64,000 nt of DNA from Bacteroidales bacterium (lineage in GTDB: Bacteria > Bacteroidota > Bacteroidia > Bacteroidales > FEN-979): contig JANXZO010000042.1 of NCBI GenBank assembly GCA_025355465.1, positions 99,447-163,446 on the forward strand, read 5' to 3'. The notes under the pieces are model-generated. The model worked only from the letters and a program-made list of their open reading frames with translations. It was not told where the DNA came from and did no database searches. This document shows positions 36,140 to 44,941 of this stretch, piece by piece. Within the stretch, counting starts at the first letter, position 1. Each line of letters begins with the position of its first letter. Made by a program: the position numbers and the translations under genes.

Positions 36140-37408
36140 GGGAGAAAGAAAAAAGTATGAAAGTAACTGCTTTCTGAGCAGATTGAGCGCCTGTAACGCA
36201 GTACGGCGGATGTTGCGTTCGCGGGAATCGCCGAAGAGAAAGGCATGCGCGGAGACTCCGGCGGGTGTGGCGATGGCGATCCAGGTTGTTCCAACAGGTT
36301 TGCCGGCAGTAGCGCCGTCGGGACCGGCAATACCCGAGGTTGCGATCACAAAGTCGGCTTTTAGCCGCGACTGAACTCCCAGGGCCATCTCGGTTACGGC
36401 TTGTTCGCTGACGGCTCCATATTTTGCAAGGGTTTCAGGCAGAACTCCGACGATCTGTTCCTTGACCTCATTGGCGTAACAAACCACGGAACCTCTAAAA
36501 TAGGCTGAACTTCCGGGAACGCTGGTGATAAGGTGTGCAATGTAGCCACCGGTGCAGCTTTCAGCAGTAGCGAGCGTGTTTTTATTCTCAAGGAGCAAAC
36601 GGCCGGTAATCTCCTCCAGGGTATCGTTGTCGTAACCGTAAATATAATCGGGGATTATTTGCCTGAGCGCCGTTACCTGCGTTGTTACCTGCGCTGAGAG
36701 CGTTGATTCATCATTCCCCGTTCCGGTGAGCCGCAGTCTGACAATGCCCGGCTGGGGAAGGTAGGCGAGTTTAATATGGGACGGGAGGTTGTTCTCCCAA
36801 GCCTCGATCTGGGCGGCCAGGAAGGATTCGCCAACGCCCTGGGTGAGGATGGTGCGGTGGAGGATTACCGGTGTGTTGAAAATTTGATTCAATCGCGGGA
36901 TGATCTCCTCTGTGATCATGGCTTTCATCTCAAAAGGAACACCGGGCATGGAGACGAAGACCGTGGGCAGGGGTGAAGCTGTCTTTTTTTCGAACCACAT
37001 TCCCCGTGCGGTACCCAAAAGATTCGGGATGGAGGTAGCGCTTTCAGGCATCATGGCTTGCTGACGGTTGAGTTCCGTGACGGGGTAACCACGCCGGGCA
37101 AACAACCGCTCCACATCCCGGTAGGCTTCCTCATTCATCACAAGCCTTGTTTGGAAGAATTCGCACAGGGTGTGTTTGGTGATGTCATCTTTGGTAGGGC
37201 CTATTCCGCCTGAAATGAGGACGATCTGCACCCGCTTTTCGGCCAGCGACAGCGCCTCCAGGATGTGCTCTCGCTCGTCGCTCACGATGGTTACCTGGTG
37301 CACTTTGTAACCGGCCAGGTTGAGTTGTTCGGCCATCCATGAAGCATTGGTGTTCACCACCTGCCCGATCAGCAGTTCATCGCCGATATTGATAATTTCT
37401 ACCTTCAT
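36122..37408 (-). CDS. cinA: CinA family nicotinamide-nucleotide amidohydrolase
   Basis: This 428-residue protein has the two CinA domains. The N-terminal MoCF/COG1058 domain (about 1-170) has IGDELLIGQVVNTNASW and SGGIGPTKDDITK, and is linked to ADP-ribose or FAD pyrophosphatase activity in homologues. The C-terminal PncC-type domain (about 265-415) has ATAESCTGGYIAHLIT and VIATSGIAGPDGATAGKPVG, the deamidase part that salvages NMN. It overlaps the upstream membrane-protein gene by ATGA, so the two are translationally coupled. The last 15 residues (YFFLSPFGILK) extend beyond the usual end. Confidence 0.95.
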   Translation of the reverse strand: MKVEIINIGDELLIGQVVNTNASWMAEQLNLAGYKVHQVTIVSDEREHILEALSLAEKRVQIVLISGGIGPTKDDITKHTLCEFFQTRLVMNEEAYRDVERLFARRGYPVTELNRQQAMMPESATSIPNLLGTARGMWFEKKTASPLPTVFVSMPGVPFEMKAMITEEIIPRLNQIFNTPVILHRTILTQGVGESFLAAQIEAWENNLPSHIKLAYLPQPGIVRLRLTGTGNDESTLSAQVTTQVTALRQIIPDYIYGYDNDTLEEITGRLLLENKNTLATAESCTGGYIAHLITSVPGSSAYFRGSVVCYANEVKEQIVGVLPETLAKYGAVSEQAVTEMALGVQSRLKADFVIATSGIAGPDGATAGKPVGTTWIAIATPAGVSAHAFLFGDSRERNIRRTALQALNLLRKQLLSYFFLSPFGILK

Positions 37409-38271
37409 ACCTCCTCCTCCTTCAGCCGGCTGTTAAGTTCCCTTACGGCAGTAAGACTTTCCATCAGACCCGGCAGATAATCAGTTGACGCGATGAAGGT
37501 CCAGATGTAGGAAACGATCGCGTAAATTTTTCCGGTCGAAAATTTGTCCACATCCACAGCGATGAACAGGATCACGATGAAAATTATCATCAGTAAAACC
37601 TTAATCAGCAAGTAGTCCAGTGAACTCCACCGGGCAATTTTTGTTTGCGGGATCACCATGTTGTGGTAAAAATGCTGGATGGACATCGTGTTTCCCACCT
37701 CAAATATTTTATACTGCTCCTCCCGGGTGTCGTGAATTTCCTTCTGGAGTGTGATCACATTCCTGCGATAAATGTTATTGATAAATGCCACGGGAATGAT
37801 CACAATAATAGCCACCACCGCGATGCGCCAGTCGTAAAAAAACAGGGCAGTAACAGCACCGAAGGTTGCACAGAACTGCCAGGTGACTTCGGGAAGCCGC
37901 TCTTTCAGAAAAACGATGTACTCTTTTGCCAGTTCGGCACGGGCAAACATCTTGGAAACAGGGTGGTTCTTGTCCTTTGAATAGATGATCACCGTAGTGG
38001 CAATATCAGCATACATCTTGGCGTAGATCTTTCCGCTGTAAAGCCTGTGCAGCGTTCCTCCCAGCACGTTGAGGAGGTAAACGAAGATCCAGATCAGGAG
38101 GGGCAGGGCGTAATTTACCTTCTCATGATCATAGAATTTGTCGATCAGCGCATCCAGCAGGTTACCGAAAAAAGTGGGTTCGATGATCCAGGCAATATTT
38201 TCGAGAAGAACAAAGGAGAGCACGAAGGCAATGGAATACTTGAACCGTTTTACAACCTGTATAATCGTCAT
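37405..38271 (-). CDS. ABC-exporter-type transmembrane protein without ATPase domain
   Basis: This 288-residue protein looks like the six-helix domain of a type 1 ABC exporter (ABC_membrane, PF00664) but stops before any ATPase domain; there is no Walker motif or LSGGQ. Helices lie at roughly residues 12-32, 50-72, 130-150, 152-172, 225-245 and 250-270, with cytoplasmic loops such as SKDKNHPVSKMFARAEL and KEIHDTREEQYKIFEVGN that would contact a nucleotide-binding partner. No such partner is nearby. It ends in the cinA start (ATGA overlap). Either it has a separate ATPase, or it has become a non-transport membrane protein. Confidence 0.75.
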   Translation of the reverse strand: MTIIQVVKRFKYSIAFVLSFVLLENIAWIIEPTFFGNLLDALIDKFYDHEKVNYALPLLIWIFVYLLNVLGGTLHRLYSGKIYAKMYADIATTVIIYSKDKNHPVSKMFARAELAKEYIVFLKERLPEVTWQFCATFGAVTALFFYDWRIAVVAIIVIIPVAFINNIYRRNVITLQKEIHDTREEQYKIFEVGNTMSIQHFYHNMVIPQTKIARWSSLDYLLIKVLLMIIFIVILFIAVDVDKFSTGKIYAIVSYIWTFIASTDYLPGLMESLTAVRELNSRLKEEEV

Positions 38272-38290
38272 GTCAGAAATTTCCGGGTGT

Positions 38291-38323
38291 TTTGCAAAAT
38301 TACCAAAAGATAAGGTACCTTTA
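38291..38323 (+). promoter_or_regulatory. Likely promoter of the duplicated-domain lipoprotein gene
   Basis: TTTG (38291-38294) is followed after 21 bases by TACCTTTA (38316-38323), one base off the -7 consensus, 24 bases before the ATG at 38348. On the other strand TAATTTTG (complement of 38295-38302) may serve the membrane-protein gene. Confidence 0.5.
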
Positions 38324-38347
38324 AGGATTAATAAAGGATAATCGGAA

Positions 38348-39199
38348 ATGAAGATAAATTATTTGCTTTCAACATTGTTGTTATTTACGCTATTCGGATG
38401 CAGTCAACGGAAATCAGTGGATGGGATATACCGCCTGCATTGGGGTGAGAAGGATGGATTCCAGGTATGGATCGTTGATGGTTACAAGGTCAGGCACAAA
38501 ATTTACCAGGAGTACCTGTATGGTGGCAATGAGCAACGATACCCATTCACCCCTGTTGGCGAGATTTGGATCGACCACGCCATCTCCTGTGAAGAGTTTG
38601 ATCTGACACTGGCCCATGAACTTAATGAACGGCACCTGATGGCAAAATTCGGCTGGACTTACGACCAGGCGCACGACTCCTCGCTGTCGCTGGAACAAGT
38701 TATGCGCAAAAAGTATGCAGCAGTCTGCAAAGCCCATGAACTCCGGCTCCCGCCGGTTTCTCCTTCCGACTACAGCAACAGGAAAGAGATTCCGGGAATC
38801 GCCGACAGCATAAGGCTGGAAAACATCTACCGGTTACCGGCAGGGGAGGTAGATGGCATAAAAGTGTGGATCGTGGATGGTTTTATGGTGCGTAAAAATA
38901 TTTTTCCCGACTTCGGATTCAGCGGGAACGATCAGGCATACCATTTTATACCCAAGGGAGAGATCTGGATCGATGGTTCAATTTCTTGTGAGGAAACCGG
39001 ATATTCGATTGTGGCAGAACAGGTTGAAAGGGCGCAGATGGCGCTGGGCAAACCTTTTGGGGAGGCCTATGAGGCGGGGATCGCCAAGGTGTTGAACCTC
39101 CGGAAAAATATGGAATTCAGAATTGGTCAGCATCCTCCCCTGCAGATTCCCGATTCGCTAAACAGGGCCAGGGGTGTGATCGACCCGGCTGAAAAATAG
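38348..39199 (+). CDS. Lipoprotein with two copies of a zincin-like domain
   Basis: This 283-residue lipoprotein (lipobox LFGCS, Cys at about 18) has two copies of a domain of about 100 residues. Copy 1 (about 26-128) contains DGFQVWIVDGYKVRHKI, VGEIWIDHAISCEE and the His-rich LAHELNERHLMAKFGW. Copy 2 (about 157-260) contains DGIKVWIVDGFMVRKNI, KGEIWIDGSISCEE and then VAEQVERAQMALGKPF. The H-E-x4-H of copy 1 looks like a metal site and is lost in copy 2. I know of no named function. Context gives little help: a nucleoside phosphorylase follows. Confidence 0.7.
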   Translation: MKINYLLSTLLLFTLFGCSQRKSVDGIYRLHWGEKDGFQVWIVDGYKVRHKIYQEYLYGGNEQRYPFTPVGEIWIDHAISCEEFDLTLAHELNERHLMAKFGWTYDQAHDSSLSLEQVMRKKYAAVCKAHELRLPPVSPSDYSNRKEIPGIADSIRLENIYRLPAGEVDGIKVWIVDGFMVRKNIFPDFGFSGNDQAYHFIPKGEIWIDGSISCEETGYSIVAEQVERAQMALGKPFGEAYEAGIAKVLNLRKNMEFRIGQHPPLQIPDSLNRARGVIDPAEK

Positions 39200-39246
39200 A
39201 ACTCGCCGGCAAAATATATCGGTCGCCGCTTCCACAAATATTTTCG

Positions 39247-39254
39247 TACCTTTG
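39247..39254 (+). promoter_or_regulatory. Promoter -7 element of the nucleoside phosphorylase operon
   Basis: TACCTTTG matches TAnnTTTG and ends 10 bases before the ATG at 39265 (16 before the second ATG at 39271). Confidence 0.55.
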
Positions 39255-39264
39255 CCAAAATGTT

Positions 39265-40137
39265 ATGTACATGCCCTTACTCGCAGAACCTGATCTTATT
39301 GTAAACGCTGATGGAAGTGTTTACCACCTGTGCATGAAACCAGAGGACCTGGCTGATACCGTTATCGTGGTGGGAGACCCGGGTCGCGTGGCCGATATTT
39401 CATCACGGTTTTCGCAGATCGAGAGCAAGCGGACTAACCGTGAGTTCGTCTCACACACAGGTTTTATCAGCGGAAAGCGGATCACCGCATTGTCCACCGG
39501 CATTGGTCCCGATAACATCGATATCGTGATGCATGAACTTGATGCCCTGGCTAACTTCAACCTTCAAACTCGTGAACAGAATGCCCGTCACAGATCGTTG
39601 TCGATCGTGCGCATCGGCACTTCAGGTTCGATACAGCCCGATGTGAAGATCAACAGTTTCAGCCTCTCCACCCATGCCTGCGGGCTCGACAACCTCCTCT
39701 GCTTTTACAAAGGCCTCGAAGATATTTCCGACAAGGGAATGACTGCGGCTTTCAGGAGTCAGGTAGACTGGCATCAGGGTCTTTCACAACCCTACTTTAT
39801 TAAGGGTGCCGGTCCGTTGGTTGAAAAATTCAGACCTTTCACCATCCCCGGCATTACCGCAACAGCGCCCGGATTTTATGGTCCGCAGGGTCGTTTTCTG
39901 CGGCTTGCACTTACCGACCCCGACATGATCAGGAAACTCCAGTCATTCAGCTACGAAAGCAACCGCATCGTAAATTTTGAAATGGAGACCTCAGCGCTTT
40001 ACGGACTTGGCGCCCTGATGGGTCACAACATGGTGACCATGTGCGCCTTGATCGCCAACCGTGCCACCGGAGAGTACAACCCTGACCACAAGACCGTCAT
40101 CAAAGCACTGATTGACTTGGTACTAGAGACCATCTGA
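39265..40137 (+). CDS. Nucleoside phosphorylase (uridine phosphorylase-like)
   Basis: This 290-residue enzyme is in the PNP/UDP phosphorylase family, splitting nucleosides with phosphate to base and ribose 1-phosphate. The phosphate loop VIVVGDPGRVADIS and the SIVRIGTSGSIQPDV core match family I. The NFEMETSALYGLGALMGH segment with its E-M-E ribose-binding motif is the uridine-type form. Insertions between about residues 95-105 are typical of Bacteroidota versions. ATG codons at 39265 and 39271 are both possible. The next gene begins one base after the stop, followed by an overlapping nuclease gene, so three genes form one operon. Confidence 0.88.
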   Translation: MYMPLLAEPDLIVNADGSVYHLCMKPEDLADTVIVVGDPGRVADISSRFSQIESKRTNREFVSHTGFISGKRITALSTGIGPDNIDIVMHELDALANFNLQTREQNARHRSLSIVRIGTSGSIQPDVKINSFSLSTHACGLDNLLCFYKGLEDISDKGMTAAFRSQVDWHQGLSQPYFIKGAGPLVEKFRPFTIPGITATAPGFYGPQGRFLRLALTDPDMIRKLQSFSYESNRIVNFEMETSALYGLGALMGHNMVTMCALIANRATGEYNPDHKTVIKALIDLVLETI

Positions 40138-40138
40138 C

Positions 40139-41008
40139 ATGGGAGTGACACCTGAAAGCAGTGCCCTTACCGCCCTCCTAAACCTGCTCGATGAGCCGGA
40201 TGAAAAGGCATTTGACCTCGTAAGGAGCTCTATTCTCAATTTTGGCACGGATGCCATTCCCCAACTGGAAAAAGTGCAGGATAATACATTCGATACCTTG
40301 ATACAGAGTCGCATTGAGGAGATTGTTAACGCATTGCGTAAGGAGCACCTCTATGTGGATTTTGTAAACTGGGTGAACCTTGGCTCTTCCGACCTGCTGA
40401 AGGGGTTTATGTTGGTTACACGCACTCAGTATCCTGACCTTGACGATGTTGAAGTATATTCCCGCATTGAACAGGTGAAGATGGACATCTGGCTTGAGCT
40501 GAATGACAACCTTACCGCGCTTGAGAATGTTAAGGTGTTGAACCATATTCTCTTCGGTGTTCACAATTTCGAAGGCAGCCCAACCAACCTGACGGATCCT
40601 GAAAATTTCTACCTCAACACCATGCTTGAAAAGCGGAAGGGGAGCCCGGTTGCACTTGGGATGCTGTATATTATCCTGGCCCGCAAACTGGGCTTGCCTG
40701 TATACGGAGTAAACCTGCCGCAACATTTCATCGTGGCCTACCTCACCGAATCCGGACTCACCAACCCGACCGAGGATGATGTTCTCTTTTATATAAACCC
40801 GTTCAATAAAGGAGCCGTTTTCACCCGCCGGGAGATAGAACTGTTTGTGCGCCAGATGAAATTCAAGTCCGACTGGTCGTTTTATGCCCCATGCTCCAAC
40901 CATGACATCATCCAGCGCCTTATCCGAAACCTGATCAATGCTTACACACAACTTGCCTTCCCCGATAAAATTGAAAATCTCGACAACCTTCTGAAAGCCT
41001 TCGAATGA
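40139..41008 (+). CDS. SirB1-like transglutaminase-fold protein
   Basis: This 289-residue protein belongs to the SirB1/Transglut_core2 group. The conserved centre is YLNTMLEKRKGSPVALG followed by LARKLGLPVYGVNLPQHFIVAY, where the His of the transglutaminase-like triad is kept but the nucleophile Cys position is replaced (Ser/Pro-Val-Ala), as is usual in this group. Enzyme activity is therefore doubtful and the role is unknown. The N-terminal 100 residues form an all-helical region. It sits between the phosphorylase and the S1/P1 nuclease and overlaps the latter by ATGA. Confidence 0.85.
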   Translation: MGVTPESSALTALLNLLDEPDEKAFDLVRSSILNFGTDAIPQLEKVQDNTFDTLIQSRIEEIVNALRKEHLYVDFVNWVNLGSSDLLKGFMLVTRTQYPDLDDVEVYSRIEQVKMDIWLELNDNLTALENVKVLNHILFGVHNFEGSPTNLTDPENFYLNTMLEKRKGSPVALGMLYIILARKLGLPVYGVNLPQHFIVAYLTESGLTNPTEDDVLFYINPFNKGAVFTRREIELFVRQMKFKSDWSFYAPCSNHDIIQRLIRNLINAYTQLAFPDKIENLDNLLKAFE

Positions 41009-42123
41009 AAAAACTCAACCTTGCACTTTTACTCCTTCCACTGGCAGTCCTGCTTTCCGGCTGGGGCTATAAAGGCCACCGGATCATCAACCAGAATATG
41101 GCTGCGTGTCTGCCCGCCAAGATCGGATTTCTGAAGCCTAACTGGGCTAATTTCGTAACAAACCACGCTTCCGATCCTGACAACCGGCGGGATACCGACC
41201 CGACGGAAGCGCCCCGTCACTTCCTGGACATTGAGAACTATCCGGAGTTTGCACTTACCGGGAAGATTGAGGAGAATTATGATTCGGTGGTCGCCGTTCA
41301 TGGTGAATTCTGGACGTTGCTTCAGGGAATACTGCCCTGGGCCACTTTACGCACCTACGATTCACTGAAAAGTGCATTCCGGAGAGGCGACTGGAATGCA
41401 TCTGAGCAGTATGCGGCCGACCTGGGTCATTATGTAGCTGACGGACATATGCCGTTGCATATTACTGCCAACTATAACGGACAGGCCACCGGTCAGGACG
41501 GCATACATTCGCGTTATGAATCAAAGATGATTAGTCAGTTTGAATCCCAGATGATCTACCCGGCTGATTCGGCCTTGCTGATCCCGAACGTAAGTCAGTA
41601 TATCTTTAGCTACCTTTATTCCAACTACCGTTATGTAGATAGTGTATTGTTGGCAGACACCTATGCAAAAACGCAATCGGGAGGCAGCGTATCTTCTGCG
41701 GCCTACTACCAGGCTTTGTGGTCAAAAACAGGCCCATTTACGATCATGCTTTTTCGAAATGGTTCCGACAACCTGGCCAACCTGATCTACACCGCCTGGG
41801 TGGAAGCCGGCAGTCCGTTGTTTTATCCCAATGCCATCAGTGAGAATGAGGAGATCGGAAAGCCACGGCTTGTTGGCAACTTTCCCAATCCGTTTAAAGG
41901 AACAACAACAATATCGCTGGAGATACCGGTCAACAATACTCCTGTAATTATTGCGGTGTATGATGACGCGGGAAACCTCAAAGATACCCTCCTTAACGAA
42001 TCACTCACCGGCGGAAGTCACAAGATCAGGTGGGATGCCTCATCGCTTGATTCAGGAGTCTATATTTGCGTCCTCAGGAGCGGTAACTTTACTGCAACCA
42101 GGAAGATGGTACTCGTAAAATAG
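41005..42123 (+). CDS. Secreted S1/P1 nuclease with T9SS sorting domain
   Basis: This 372-residue protein is an S1/P1-type zinc nuclease that cuts single-stranded nucleic acid. After the signal peptide the mature chain would begin with the zinc-binding Trp (GWGYKGHR), and other ligands appear in PRHFLDIENY, ADLGHYVADGHMPLHI and GIHSRYESKM. The C-terminal 85 residues are a T9SS type A sorting domain (NFPNPFKGTTT to KMVLVK), which places it at the surface. With the upstream nucleoside phosphorylase this suggests use of external nucleic acid as a nutrient. The start overlaps the previous gene by four bases. Confidence 0.92.
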   Translation: MKKLNLALLLLPLAVLLSGWGYKGHRIINQNMAACLPAKIGFLKPNWANFVTNHASDPDNRRDTDPTEAPRHFLDIENYPEFALTGKIEENYDSVVAVHGEFWTLLQGILPWATLRTYDSLKSAFRRGDWNASEQYAADLGHYVADGHMPLHITANYNGQATGQDGIHSRYESKMISQFESQMIYPADSALLIPNVSQYIFSYLYSNYRYVDSVLLADTYAKTQSGGSVSSAAYYQALWSKTGPFTIMLFRNGSDNLANLIYTAWVEAGSPLFYPNAISENEEIGKPRLVGNFPNPFKGTTTISLEIPVNNTPVIIAVYDDAGNLKDTLLNESLTGGSHKIRWDASSLDSGVYICVLRSGNFTATRKMVLVK

Positions 42124-42130
42124 CCCGGGA

Positions 42131-42730
42131 TCAAGGATTGCCCCCAAACATTTTTTTGATTGTGAGACCCAGGATCCGGAAATACATCCGAAGCGTCTGG
42201 TTTTCGATAAAGCGCTGGTTGAGGGCAATTTTGGCGGGCATGACCTCCATGATGTAGGTCTCTTCGGGGTGAGAGGATTTTCCTAAAATCTCGTTTTCAT
42301 TGATATATTCGATGGAAGCCCAATCGGTAATTCCCGGCCGGACAGATAAAACCTGCCTTTGCGCGGCTGAATAAAAGTTAACATACTGCCGTATTTCGGG
42401 CCGCGGACCAACCAGGCTCATATCGCCGCAAATAACATTGATCAACTGCGGCAGTTCGTCGAGTTTATATTTACGCAGGAAAGAACCAACAGCCGTGATC
42501 CTGCTGTCGTGCCGGCCGATGGTAAGTCCCCCCATTTTATCAGAATCGAGGCGCATCGTCCGGAATTTGAAGATCCGGAAATCCCGGTTATTCCTGCCAA
42601 CTCTCGTCTGCCGGTAGAAGACCCCGCCCCTTGAATCCACCTTGATCCAGATGCCGAAAATCAGGAAGGCCGGCAGGCAAACCACCAACCCCAAAAAACT
42701 GAATAATATATCAAAAAACCTGATCACCAA
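42131..42730 (-). CDS. Small phosphoglycosyl transferase (PglC/WcaJ-type sugar transferase)
   Basis: This 199-residue enzyme is a minimal monotopic phosphoglycosyl transferase that moves a sugar phosphate from UDP-sugar onto undecaprenyl phosphate, the first membrane step of glycan assembly. It has one N-terminal re-entrant helix ([19 protein letters not shown]), then [40 protein letters not shown] and GPRPE, which hold the catalytic Asp-Glu and the Pro-Arg-Pro motif. It has no ATG: a stop codon precedes TTG (42730) and GTG (42727), one of which must start it. It follows directly on the DegT gene. Confidence 0.93.
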   Translation of the reverse strand: MVIRFFDILFSFLGLVVCLPAFLIFGIWIKVDSRGGVFYRQTRVGRNNRDFRIFKFRTMRLDSDKMGGLTIGRHDSRITAVGSFLRKYKLDELPQLINVICGDMSLVGPRPEIRQYVNFYSAAQRQVLSVRPGITDWASIEYINENEILGKSSHPEETYIMEVMPAKIALNQRFIENQTLRMYFRILGLTIKKMFGGNP

Positions 42731-43945
42731 TCAATTGTCAAGTGTCAATTCGACCGCTTCAACCACGGCCTTCACAACAGTATCCACCATTTCGTTCGTG
42801 AGATCGTAGTATACCGGCAAACTTATTTCCCGTGAATAGTTGTCGAAGGCAACAGGATAGTCCTCGATGTGGTAACCGGCTTCGCGGTAGTAGGTCATCA
42901 TAGGGAGCGGAACAAAATGAACATTCACCGCCACCTCACGGTTAAAAATTTCCCGGATGATCTCGTCTCGCATGGTTTCATCGATGTTCCGGATACGAAG
43001 CAGGAAAACATGGTAAGAAGAGTATCTGCCGGCCCTTTCATACTCGGGAACCTGCGCCCAGGGGTATTGTGTGAACGCGGCTGCATAACGGTCAAAAATT
43101 GCCTTACGGCGAACCAGCATATCATTGTCGTATCGTTCGAGTTCGACCAGTCCCATGGCGGCCTGAATGTCGGTCATGTTGTATTTATAACCCGGCTCGA
43201 TGATATCGTAACGCCAGCTGCCGATCTGGGTTTTGGCAAGGGCATCCTTGGTTTGACCGTGCAATGATTTGGCGTTGAGCTCCTTGTATATCTGATCGTG
43301 ATCAAAAGATTCCGGCAGGTTCAGACACACAGCACCCCCTTCGGCGGTGGTCAGGTTCTTTACGGCGTGAAATGAGTAAACGGTGATGTCGGTCAGGTTG
43401 CCGGCTTTTTTACCGTGATAACCTGCCCCGATGGAGTGAGCGGCATCCGACAGCACAAGAATGCGTCCGAGTTTTTTTTGTTCGTCAGACTCAGCACAAA
43501 ACATCGATTTTATGGCCGGTTCGCTCACGATGGCGTTGATTGTCTCGTAGTCGCAGGGCCATCCTGCAATGTCGACCGGCATGATCACCTTGGTTCTCGG
43601 GGTGATCGCCTTTTTTATGGCTTCCGAATCGATGTTGAAATCGGTACCGGCATCCACGAAAACCACACGGGCACCACAGTGTACAACTACGTTGGCGGTG
43701 GCGGAGTAAGTATAGGCAGGAACGATCACCTCGTCGCCCGGCTTTACGCCAAACCACCGGAGCATCAGCTCCAGTCCGGCCGAAGCTGAACTCACGCACA
43801 AAGTGATCTTATGCCCTCCATATTGCGTGAGGTTTTTTTCGAATCGTTTTGTCTTGGGTCCGGTGGTAATCCAGCCAGAATAGAGCGTATCAACAACGGC
43901 ATCTACGATCTTCTGGTCCATCCGGGGTGGGGAGAAGCTTATCAT
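42731..43945 (-). CDS. DegT/DnrJ/EryC1/StrS aminotransferase
   Basis: This 404-residue PLP enzyme belongs to the sugar aminotransferases that add an amino group to a nucleotide keto-sugar. It has the family start SFSPPRMDQKIVDAVVDTLYSGWITTGPK, the AHSIGAGYHGKKAGN segment, and VYSFHAVKNLTTAEGG with the PLP Lys (about residue 205). An insertion near residues 145-155 (SDEQKKLG) is longer than in most relatives. With the adjacent phosphoglycosyl transferase it resembles the PglE-PglC pair, which would give an amino- or diamino-sugar as the first residue of the glycan; that is an inference. It starts 10 bases after purC. Confidence 0.92.
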   Translation of the reverse strand: MISFSPPRMDQKIVDAVVDTLYSGWITTGPKTKRFEKNLTQYGGHKITLCVSSASAGLELMLRWFGVKPGDEVIVPAYTYSATANVVVHCGARVVFVDAGTDFNIDSEAIKKAITPRTKVIMPVDIAGWPCDYETINAIVSEPAIKSMFCAESDEQKKLGRILVLSDAAHSIGAGYHGKKAGNLTDITVYSFHAVKNLTTAEGGAVCLNLPESFDHDQIYKELNAKSLHGQTKDALAKTQIGSWRYDIIEPGYKYNMTDIQAAMGLVELERYDNDMLVRRKAIFDRYAAAFTQYPWAQVPEYERAGRYSSYHVFLLRIRNIDETMRDEIIREIFNREVAVNVHFVPLPMMTYYREAGYHIEDYPVAFDNYSREISLPVYYDLTNEMVDTVVKAVVEAVELTLDN

Positions 43946-43955
43946 AGAAGGAGGA

Positions 43956-44906
43956 TCAATTTTCGTGAAGCCATTCCAGGATATTCTTTTCGATCCGGTG
44001 GTTGATGTTTTCGGTTAAGGGCCGGATGAACTTCTCGCCGGTGATATTTTCGTAGAGCTCGATGTAGCGGTCGGATATCTCGTTGATCCATGATTCGCTC
44101 ATTTCGGGAACATGCTGGCCTTCGTGGCCCATAAACCCGTTGGCCATGAGCCATTCACGGACAAACTCCTTGGAGAGCTGGCGCTGCTGTTCGCCGCGGG
44201 CAAAGCGCTCGGAATAGCCTTCACTGTAAAAATACCGGGAGGAGTCGGGCGTGTGGATCTCGTCACACAGGTATATCCTGCCATCCGGCCCTTTTCCGAA
44301 TTCGTACTTGGTGTCTACGAGTAACAATCCCCTGGCAGCGGCTATTTCAGTTCCCCGTTGGAAAAGCGCCCGGGTATATTTCTTGATCAGTTCGTACTCC
44401 TCTTTGGAGATCAACCCTTCGGCAATCAGCTCTGCTTCCGAGATGTCCTCATCGTGCCCCTCTTTGGCCTTGGTTGTTGGTGTAATGATAGGCTCCGTGA
44501 ACTTCTGGTGCTCTACCATGCCGTTGGGAATAGGAACGCCGCAGATGCTCCTCGAACCTTTCTGGTAAGTACGCCAGGAACTGCCGGTGAGATACCCCCG
44601 GATGATCATCTCCACAGGGTAGATATTGCAGAAATGGCCGATTGTAACATTCGGGTCCGGACTGGCGATCTTCCAGTTCGGACAAATATCGGCGGTGGCA
44701 TCCAGAAATTTTTCAGCAATCTGGTTCAGTACCTGCCCTTTATGGGGAATTCCTTTTGGAAGCACCACATCGAATGCTGAGATCCGGTCGCTGGCCACCA
44801 TAACCAGGAACTTATCATTAATATTATATACGTCGCGCACCTTCCCATTATAGAGACTTTTCTGGCCGGGAAGGGTAAAGCTGGTTTTCATCAGAACGTT
44901 GTTCAT
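43956..44906 (-). CDS. purC: Phosphoribosylaminoimidazole-succinocarboxamide synthase
   Basis: This enzyme joins aspartate to CAIR in purine synthesis. The 316 or so residues are of the long SAICAR synthase type, with [55 protein letters not shown] and [10 protein letters not shown]. Several ATG codons lie near the start. The one at 44927 overlaps the -7 element at 44925, so 44906 (MNNVLMKTS) is used; 44915 or 44891 are also possible. It is followed closely by two glycan genes, so purine and surface sugar genes may share a transcript. Confidence 0.95.
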   Translation of the reverse strand: MNNVLMKTSFTLPGQKSLYNGKVRDVYNINDKFLVMVASDRISAFDVVLPKGIPHKGQVLNQIAEKFLDATADICPNWKIASPDPNVTIGHFCNIYPVEMIIRGYLTGSSWRTYQKGSRSICGVPIPNGMVEHQKFTEPIITPTTKAKEGHDEDISEAELIAEGLISKEEYELIKKYTRALFQRGTEIAAARGLLLVDTKYEFGKGPDGRIYLCDEIHTPDSSRYFYSEGYSERFARGEQQRQLSKEFVREWLMANGFMGHEGQHVPEMSESWINEISDRYIELYENITGEKFIRPLTENINHRIEKNILEWLHEN

Positions 44907-44924
44907 GGAGGTCATTTTATGGAG

Positions 44925-44932
44925 CAAAGATA
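44925..44932 (-). promoter_or_regulatory. Promoter -7 element of purC
   Basis: TATCTTTG on the minus strand lies 18 bases before the ATG at 44906, between phoH and purC. Confidence 0.6.
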
Positions 44933-44941
44933 GTAATAATG

